Origin: a virus
Direction: 5' to 3' (one strand)
Virus record (IMG/VR): IMGVR_UViG_3300004448_000305
Span: 1-32,102 of that record
DNA: 32,102 bases
Shown piece after piece: positions 27,521-32,102 of the stretch. The notes beneath the pieces were generated by a model. That model ran no database searches and was not told the DNA's origin. It was given only the letters and a program-made list of their open reading frames with translations. A program made the translations under genes and the position numbers. Positions within the stretch are counted from its first letter, which is position 1. Every line of letters begins with the position of its first letter.

Positions 27521-29104
27521 TCACAACATTGTCATTATTTCTGTGTAGCGCGGTAAGGTTTCAGCCACCTGCGCTTTGAATAGTTGGTACTTGCTTCCCA
27601 AGTCCACGTTCTGTGTTCCTTCGGGCAACAATACGCTACGGTCATCAGATAGAATTAAATCCATCGCGACCAATTTTGTGCATACATCTTCGATTGCTTT
27701 CTCAACGTATCGCTCACCATAGACATAGGACACCTTGACAGCGTTCCATGAAAAGTAAGGATAGGAGTTGTTGAAGTAAATGATACCCATATCATAGTCA
27801 GCCCACCAATCGCGAAGACGTCCTTCATCGCCTGTGGTTGTACCAACATAGTCAATCTTGAATTTCTTTTGATTGAGTGTTGCACCGTTCGTTGCTGCCG
27901 CGCTAATATCACCTACGAGGTCTACGACACCATTGAGTGTTGTTCCTGTGATACTGGTGTAGTATCCGTATGTAGCACCGATGTTGATGATACCGTATGG
28001 TGCAAGACCTCCAATATCGCTAAGCACGATAGTAGTACCCGTTGATGAAGATACGGTCTTGCTTGTATCAGTAGCACCTGTGAAAGTAACACCGCTTGAT
28101 GTACAAGCGTATGTAGCGTTCTGTCCTGCATCTCCACGACGCATAGAACTAATTTTAATTTGTCCACCACCATAGTCAGCGTTCGCGGATGCCATAAATT
28201 CATGATGCACGTTTGCTGTCGTTGTCCCATCTGATTCGGTAACATCTTCAAAAATAAAGGAAGGGGTAAACTCTGTTGCTGATTTACCTTTGCGCGCATC
28301 CATGTTAATGAGGTCTGCAAGTTGTTGTGCTGTGCTTACGTTGTCAAATTGCGCTCGGAACTTCGATGACCCATCACCTGCTGTGAGTGTAGCGACCCCA
28401 CCACCACCGGGGCATAGAAACACTTTATCGGTATCAGCCGTGATTTGAGTAAAGTCGTTTATCTTCAATCGTATTTCAGCCGCTGCAATCTCGCGATAGT
28501 CAGACCCCTGCCAAATCTCAAGGCGAAGAATCTGTTGCGCGTTACGGAACATCAACGGGACAGAACCAACATAGTCGGTGTAGTATCGTCGTCGGTATGG
28601 TTTGTATGTGTCGAAGTTGAGGTATTCAGCCGTCTGCAACATAGGTCGCCATGAGTTGTTTGTGAGGTTGTCAATCTTATCCTGTGTACGCAGAATGAGT
28701 GTTTCAACTTGCGCTTTTGTGACACCTTTACGCTTACCGTTGGTGAATGATTGGAGGTTCTGAACTTGCGCGTTATCAGCCGTTGTGTACGTTCCTGTCA
28801 ATGCACTTGCAAAAGATAAGCGAACATTACCGGAGGCGCGCACAGGAGTAGCGTTAAGAGTTCGCTCTTCACCCATCTCGGTATCGCTTGTAATCTCAAT
28901 CTTATCACCATTTTCAAAACCAACTAATCTGTAATCTGCGGGGGATATATCGACATAAGTATCTCCATCATTTGCCGCTAAGTACACCGAATCAGGGAAA
29001 GGTATTTGTAAAATGTCAGCCACTTTTTGTGCAGATGTGTAGTATAATCTATCAGGGAATAAAGGTCTTCCTTCGCGCTCACCTGTTTGAAATACGGTTG
29101 GCAT
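27521..29104 (-). CDS. Head-tail adaptor-like protein with inserted beta domains
   Basis: This is a 527-residue protein. The C-terminal region about 465-527 (ERYVEKAIEDVCTKLVAMDL, then SKYQLFKAQVAETL) is helical, and helices at about 127-150 (KAQVETLILRTQDKIDNLTN) precede a strand block with LMFRNAQQILRLEIW. This resembles adaptor proteins of the HK97 gp6/SPP1 gp15 type, which bind the portal and receive the tail. Between them lie inserts: residues about 225-335 with NVSTAQQLADLIN and SSMRRGDAGQNA, and about 336-405, with TFTGATDTS and VLSDIGG. The first insert resembles one in the Dit-like protein. Typical adaptors are only 100-200 residues. The start is a TGATG overlap with the upstream gene, with AGGAAGGG before it. 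The call is supported by position and partial pattern. Confidence 0.55.
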   Translation of the reverse strand: MPTVFQTGEREGRPLFPDRLYYTSAQKVADILQIPFPDSVYLAANDGDTYVDISPADYRLVGFENGDKIEITSDTEMGEERTLNATPVRASGNVRLSFASALTGTYTTADNAQVQNLQSFTNGKRKGVTKAQVETLILRTQDKIDNLTNNSWRPMLQTAEYLNFDTYKPYRRRYYTDYVGSVPLMFRNAQQILRLEIWQGSDYREIAAAEIRLKINDFTQITADTDKVFLCPGGGGVATLTAGDGSSKFRAQFDNVSTAQQLADLINMDARKGKSATEFTPSFIFEDVTESDGTTTANVHHEFMASANADYGGGQIKISSMRRGDAGQNATYACTSSGVTFTGATDTSKTVSSSTGTTIVLSDIGGLAPYGIINIGATYGYYTSITGTTLNGVVDLVGDISAAATNGATLNQKKFKIDYVGTTTGDEGRLRDWWADYDMGIIYFNNSYPYFSWNAVKVSYVYGERYVEKAIEDVCTKLVAMDLILSDDRSVLLPEGTQNVDLGSKYQLFKAQVAETLPRYTEIMTML

Positions 29105-29484
29105 CAGTCATCCCTTCCTCGTAGGTTTTCGTGTGTTATTCGCGGGCGCATCATATTCTTCGGGATGCGCATTGGATAATGACCGTGTTTTTTATTGAAT
29201 GCCTCAATCAAATCCCTTACTTCTTTGAGTCTACGTCCTTCTTTTAACATAGCGCGTATGCGTTGCCCTTCTTCTTTCTTCTCTCGTTGAGCGTCAAGTT
29301 GTTGTTGATACGATTGTGTTTGCGCTGTTGGTCGTGGTGCAGTCTGTTGACCCTGCTGAATTGCTTGCTGCTCTTGTTGTTGCATTTCACGCAATTGTCG
29401 TGCTGCGTCATGGAAACCTGCGGCTTCCATCTCTTCAGGAGTCATCTTAAGCACACGCCATGCTTTCTCAAACACACTACTCAT
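29104..29484 (-). CDS. FEKAW-motif Gln-rich protein
   Basis: This 126-residue protein opens MSSVFEKAWRVLK, matching the opening of the 85-aa protein at 3777. Residues about 35-62 are Gln-rich (QQQEQQAIQQGQQ, then QSYQQQ), followed by a strongly charged helix at about 62-100, probably a coiled coil. The end is basic with PRITHENLRGRDD. It has TGATG overlaps with both neighbours and AGAGGTAA upstream. It lies between head genes and the adaptor. A scaffold-like or head-joining role is possible, but no function is known to me. Confidence 0.85.
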   Translation of the reverse strand: MSSVFEKAWRVLKMTPEEMEAAGFHDAARQLREMQQQEQQAIQQGQQTAPRPTAQTQSYQQQLDAQREKKEEGQRIRAMLKEGRRLKEVRDLIEAFNKKHGHYPMRIPKNMMRPRITHENLRGRDD

Positions 29485-29750
29485 CAGATTACCTCTTCGG
29501 TCTTACCGAGATTGTAGTCCATAGGCTTCTTACAAGCCCCACAGCGTTCAAGATAGCAGAAATGAAGCATACCACAGAACTTACAGCGTGTACCTGCACC
29601 GATGTTGACAATGTCTCGGATGTTTCGCGCCTTCATGTTCTGACGTTTAACAACACCTTTGAGTCTGTCGCGTTCGTCGTTCTTGACCATCGACTCTTCG
29701 GCCTTCTTCCAACCTTGCTTTTCCATTCGATGTAACTCTTTTACGTCCAT
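29484..29750 (-). CDS. Small zinc-knuckle protein
   Basis: This 88-residue protein has a basic helical first half (KQGWKKAEES, RLKGVVKRQNMKARNI) and a C-terminal zinc-ribbon-like part with CKFC at 56-59, Cys65 and CGAC at 70-73. I start it at the ATG at 29750 and not at an in-frame ATG eight codons earlier, because AAGGTGAT sits 4-8 bases before this ATG and the upstream gene ends just before it. A basic helix plus a knuckle suggests nucleic acid or protein binding. I do not recognise a named family. Confidence 0.82.
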   Translation of the reverse strand: MDVKELHRMEKQGWKKAEESMVKNDERDRLKGVVKRQNMKARNIRDIVNIGAGTRCKFCGMLHFCYLERCGACKKPMDYNLGKTEEVI

Positions 29751-29760
29751 GCTATCACCT

Positions 29761-29934
29761 TCAAGCGGTGACAACTACAACATAAAGATTACCTTGCATG
29801 GTATACGATGTCACACCTTCGACAGCCTTGCCGTTGGTGTAATCGTCAAGAACCTTTTGGATTCCACCTGCAACGAGCGCGCCAGTCTCGCAACCTTCGT
29901 TGGGAGTAAACTCAAACACTTTTGTGTCGGACAA
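29761..29934 (-). CDS. 57-aa small protein with TTG start
   Basis: This short gene fits exactly between its neighbours. It has a TTG start at 29934, GAGGTGATT four bases upstream (merged with the previous stop) and a TGA at 29761 that begins the ribosome site of the next gene. The product runs SDTKVFEFTPNEGCETG, then ALVAGGIQKVLDDYTNGK, and ends in strands SYTMQGNLYVVVVTA. It looks like a small alpha-beta protein with a strand-rich end. No family is recognised. Its place among head genes suggests a small virion or head accessory protein. Confidence 0.8.
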   Translation of the reverse strand: MSDTKVFEFTPNEGCETGALVAGGIQKVLDDYTNGKAVEGVTSYTMQGNLYVVVVTA

Positions 29935-29938
29935 GGTG

Positions 29939-29948
29939 AATCACCTCA
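29939..29948 (-). promoter_or_regulatory. Stop/Shine-Dalgarno junction element TGAGGTGATT before a TTG start
   Basis: This is the third exact copy. It carries the stop of the 91-aa gene and serves the TTG start at 29934 of the 57-aa gene, supporting that small gene as real. The region also reads AGGTGATTCACCT, a near-palindrome that may be incidental. Confidence 0.78.
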
Positions 29949-30221
29949 ACGACGGCCAATTACAGTCCACTTTCCTGTGTTCGCGCTTACGCAATCAATA
30001 GTCAAGGTTGTAGCGTTTGTTAGAAGAGCAAATGCTCCATCCACGCCGCCGCCTGTGTTGTCTTCTGTATCACCGTTGACTGTCGCGCTTAGAATGTTGC
30101 TAAGGTGCGCTGATAAGTCAATTGCGCCTACATCAACACCTGCCGCGTTGAATGTTCCGCTAAGTAAAATCAAGTCGCCAATGCTGTGAGGTCTGTTATC
30201 TGTTGTAAAACTAAATGCCAT
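29946..30221 (-). CDS. Small beta-rich protein, head decoration candidate
   Basis: This 91-residue protein is made mostly of strands (IGDLILLSGTFNAAGVDVG, ILSATVNGDTED, TTLTIDCVSANTGKWTVIGR). Short proteins of this style near the capsid gene often sit on the capsid surface, but I see no diagnostic signature. Its ATG shares a base with the upstream TAA (TAATG), and AGGAGATGATG lies just upstream. The gene is well bounded on both sides. Confidence 0.82.
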   Translation of the reverse strand: MAFSFTTDNRPHSIGDLILLSGTFNAAGVDVGAIDLSAHLSNILSATVNGDTEDNTGGGVDGAFALLTNATTLTIDCVSANTGKWTVIGRR

Positions 30222-30598
30222 TATTCATCATCTCCTGTTGTCTGTGCTTCTTCTGCCTCATTTATAGATTCTTCGGACGGATTGAGATGCTTCTCAATCG
30301 CCGCGAGTAACTTCTTCTTAGTGGATAGTGAAGACGCGCCTTCGACGCTGTTCTCTTCCATCCATCCTAAAATGTCGCCCTTAGTCCATGTCATATCAGG
30401 AGCATCACCGCTATCAACGGTTTCTGCTTCGTATGTGTATCCTGATACAAGGAATGCGTTTCCACCTTGCAAAACAAAGTCTCGATTGGCTTCAAGCCAT
30501 TCTTCACTTACTTCGCGAGGTTTACCCCATATCCAACGTCCATGACGACCCATGTTCGCACCTGCCCTTCGGTGGCCGCGATAGGTTATCGTAGGCAA
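30221..30598 (-). CDS. HeH/SAP-like domain protein (TTG start)
   Basis: This 125-residue protein begins with a short basic segment (TYRGHRRAGANMGRHGRW, IWGKPREVSEEW) and has a helix-extended-loop-helix type domain at about 70-105 (WTKGDILGWMEENSVEG, STKKKLLAAIEKHL), then an acidic tail. HeH/LEM-like domains occur in phage head and packaging-region proteins. The first codon is TTG at 30598 with a clear TGAGGTGATT site five bases upstream. An internal ATG at 30553 with AGGTG before it is a weaker alternative that would drop the first 15 residues. It is the second small domain of this type in the window, after the SAP protein. Confidence 0.82.
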   Translation of the reverse strand: MPTITYRGHRRAGANMGRHGRWIWGKPREVSEEWLEANRDFVLQGGNAFLVSGYTYEAETVDSGDAPDMTWTKGDILGWMEENSVEGASSLSTKKKLLAAIEKHLNPSEESINEAEEAQTTGDDE

Positions 30599-30602
30599 GA
30601 AG

Positions 30603-30612
30603 AATCACCTCA
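30603..30612 (-). promoter_or_regulatory. Stop/Shine-Dalgarno junction element TGAGGTGATT before a TTG start
   Basis: This is an exact copy of the element at 31076-31085. It carries the stop of the 153-aa gene and serves the TTG start at 30598, deciding that start over the internal ATG at 30553. Confidence 0.78.
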
Positions 30613-31071
30613 AACCACAATAAGCAGTAGTTCAGCACCGCTTGTGTCGTTGGTCACGCCGTCATCAACTTGTTCAACATCAAAGGTCAAAACAAGTGCG
30701 CTTGTCTTGGTTACACCAAGAGAAGCGGTCGCGTCAACCTGTGAGGTGTAAACACCAAGAATGGTTGTAATACCTGCGCCACCTGCGTCTTGTGTTGGGT
30801 CATTTGATAGAGTAAGCGTGTTGCCTTCTGTAAGAGCCGCGTTCATGGTAAGACCAATCAATCGCGGACTGCGACTTGAGTTTGTTCCGTCAATTTGTCG
30901 TGGTTCAAATGGAGTGAGTGTACCCGGATAGGCTCCTGCTCCACCTGCGAGCCAAGTTGTGTCGTCGTTGTTGCTTGCACCTGATTGCAACTCAATGTCA
31001 AAATTGACTGTTGTTGTTGCAGTTCCGCTACAAACGTATCGTATTCCTCTGTTATTTTCTGTTGTTGCCAT
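30610..31071 (-). CDS. Beta-rich protein next to major capsid gene, decoration or minor head protein candidate
   Basis: This 153-residue protein directly follows the major capsid gene. It is rich in Thr, Gly, Asn and Ala with many short strands (IRYVCSGTATTTVNFDIEL, PRLIGLTMNAALTEGNTLTL, SALVLTFDVEQVDDG, AELLLIVV). It has no helix-rich or membrane segment. Cement or decoration proteins are often encoded here, so that is the favoured guess. The ATG at 31071 has the site TGAGGTGATT five bases upstream, in which TGA is the capsid gene's stop. Confidence 0.82.
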   Translation of the reverse strand: MATTENNRGIRYVCSGTATTTVNFDIELQSGASNNDDTTWLAGGAGAYPGTLTPFEPRQIDGTNSSRSPRLIGLTMNAALTEGNTLTLSNDPTQDAGGAGITTILGVYTSQVDATASLGVTKTSALVLTFDVEQVDDGVTNDTSGAELLLIVV

Positions 31072-31075
31072 ACTT

Positions 31076-31085
31076 AATCACCTCA
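31076..31085 (-). promoter_or_regulatory. Stop/Shine-Dalgarno junction element TGAGGTGATT (capsid to 153-aa gene)
   Basis: The first three bases are the capsid stop codon and GAGGTGAT is complementary to the 3' end of 16S rRNA. The next start follows five bases later. The same ten bases recur at two more junctions (30603-30612 and 29939-29948), which points to coupled re-initiation. Confidence 0.8.
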
Positions 31086-32102
31086 TTGTAGGTCGCGGAT
31101 AGAGCCGCTTGCACCAAAGAAAGAACACCACATCTCACCCATAGTTCGATAGAGTCCTTCTTGTCCAAGACGGTTAATCGCGAATGGGTCTCCGGTTTCG
31201 ATACCGGATTCAAAGTATTGTGTTGGGATTGCAGTTTGGAACCACATATAATCTGTATCGAGATAATAGATACGAGACAGAGTACCTGCGCCTTCGGTTG
31301 GCATATCCTTTGTTGGAATCATTGGGACACCGTTGTATGTAGCAACAATAAATCCTGCTTCCATACCCGGAACACCCTTAACACCGTTGAATGTTGGAGT
31401 TACGCGCTTGCTATCCATGAATCGTTGTTGGGATTGTAGGAGTTGCTGAACGCGCATCAAAGTGTCGTATCCAGTTAGCATAACCTTTGGATTACCACCA
31501 CGAGTCCAAATCTGTTGGAACAATCCGTCAAGTTGATTGAGGGATAGGTTACGGTTGGTCGCGGAAGTTGAAGCGTCGCCACCAACATCCACTTCTGCGC
31601 TATGGAAAGCGGCAGAACCGTCGCGTGTAATTGAATACAAATCGTGGTCTGTTAGAAGATTCACGCTTGCTTGAGTTGTTGTCATGACAGCAGGGTCAGA
31701 TGTGAGTCTGTCAAGAGACTCAAAGTCGTTTCCAGCAGGAGTTGTTACATCCTCAAGAAGCATAAGGTTGACGTGTTCAGCGTGATGCTTACCCATTTCT
31801 TCCTTTAGAACTTGGCGGACATCGCCCATACCGTCATCCTTGTCAGAAAGGAACATACTTACTTCCGATAGGTCGAAAGTGTGTGCGACAGTCTTTGGCT
31901 TTGCAGCAACGTGAAGGAATTCAGGCTTGGAGGTGTCAGGAAGAACTCCGTTCTCCGCGATTCCGCCACCCTTAGTGAATGAAGCACGCTCGGTGAGGAT
32001 TCGCCATCCACTTCGTTCCCACGGCTTTTTAGGCAGAATGGAAAACGCGTTAAATTCTTGGTTCAGTTGAGACCATACCTTGCGTCCGTAGATTGCTTGG
32101 TA
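31083..32102 (-). CDS. Major capsid protein, HK97-fold type (5' end outside window)
   Basis: The frame stays open from the right edge through 31856 to the TGA at 31083, giving 339 visible residues; the true start lies beyond the window. Reading in from the edge, the sequence gives GRKVWSQLNQEFNAFSILPK, then KPWERSGWRI, GGIAENGVLPDT, PKTVAHTFDLSEV and EEMGKHHAEHVNLMLL. This pattern resembles HK97-fold capsid proteins as I recall them from tailed viruses of archaea and uncultured marine viruses. The C-terminal half has the alternating strands and a helix (LNQLDGLFQQIW) expected of the A domain. An ATG at 31856 is inside the gene and is not the start. The missing upstream part may hold the N-arm or a delta domain. 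Confidence 0.85.
   Translation of the reverse strand, partial: YQAIYGRKVWSQLNQEFNAFSILPKKPWERSGWRILTERASFTKGGGIAENGVLPDTSKPEFLHVAAKPKTVAHTFDLSEVSMFLSDKDDGMGDVRQVLKEEMGKHHAEHVNLMLLEDVTTPAGNDFESLDRLTSDPAVMTTTQASVNLLTDHDLYSITRDGSAAFHSAEVDVGGDASTSATNRNLSLNQLDGLFQQIWTRGGNPKVMLTGYDTLMRVQQLLQSQQRFMDSKRVTPTFNGVKGVPGMEAGFIVATYNGVPMIPTKDMPTEGAGTLSRIYYLDTDYMWFQTAIPTQYFESGIETGDPFAINRLGQEGLYRTMGEMWCSFFGASGSIRDLQ

Noticed and set aside
29933-29950. Near-palindrome AGGTGATTCACCT as an operator or terminator
   Set aside because: The stem would be about four pairs, there is no U-run, and the ribosome site fully explains half of it.
1-32102. tRNA genes, CRISPR arrays, insertion sequences, integrase or attachment sites
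   Set aside because: No regularly spaced repeats, no transposase or integrase frames and no cloverleaf-like sequence were seen.

Overview
This window reads as one continuous late (structural) module of a tailed double-stranded DNA virus of siphovirus build. Every convincing gene lies on the minus strand, so the biological order runs from right (32102) to left (1). The visible part of the major capsid protein at the right edge, the tail tube, the frameshifted tail assembly chaperone, the tape measure and the distal tail genes follow the usual head-to-tail order. The capsid protein style, small SAP/HeH and zinc-knuckle proteins, and a recurring FEKAWxxLK motif are what I recall from uncultured marine viruses and from tailed viruses of archaea (haloarchaeal viruses, and viruses attributed to marine Euryarchaeota). 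A marine archaeal host is my best inference. It is not proven, because nothing here (no tRNA, replication gene or host gene) fixes the host.

Layout in transcription order. (1) Head: major capsid protein (32102-31083, start outside), then small beta-rich or accessory proteins (31071-29761), a zinc-knuckle protein (29750-29484) and a Gln-rich FEKAW protein (29484-29104). (2) Neck: a 527-aa head-tail adaptor-like protein (29104-27521), a small neck candidate and a tail-terminator-like protein (27516-26814). (3) Tail shaft: a 642-aa tail-tube candidate, a 47-aa Cys-rich protein, a SAP-domain protein, the gpG/gpGT chaperone pair joined by a perfect -1 slippery heptamer (CCCTTTA, 24019-24025), and the tape measure protein. 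(4) Tail tip and host contact: a Dit-like protein, a 5121-aa giant protein that fills almost half the window, a hub-like protein, three small proteins (two with DnaJ-type CxxCxGxG knuckles), and a repeat-bearing fibre ending in a C1q-like domain cut by the left edge.

The genes are packed with no gap over about 20 bases. Many junctions are TGATG or ATGA overlaps or a stop codon merged into the Shine-Dalgarno sequence, so translation looks coupled along one long message. I see no promoter or terminator inside the window. There is no stretch of 300 bases or more without a gene.

The most notable points are the 5121-aa tail protein, the programmed frameshift, the W-x-x-L-K motif shared by four otherwise unrelated small proteins, and the apparent complete absence of GATC, AGCT and CTAG from 32 kb while GCGC and CGCG are common. 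Three small or non-ATG genes that are easy to miss are also described (57 aa and 47 aa ORFs, and TTG starts).
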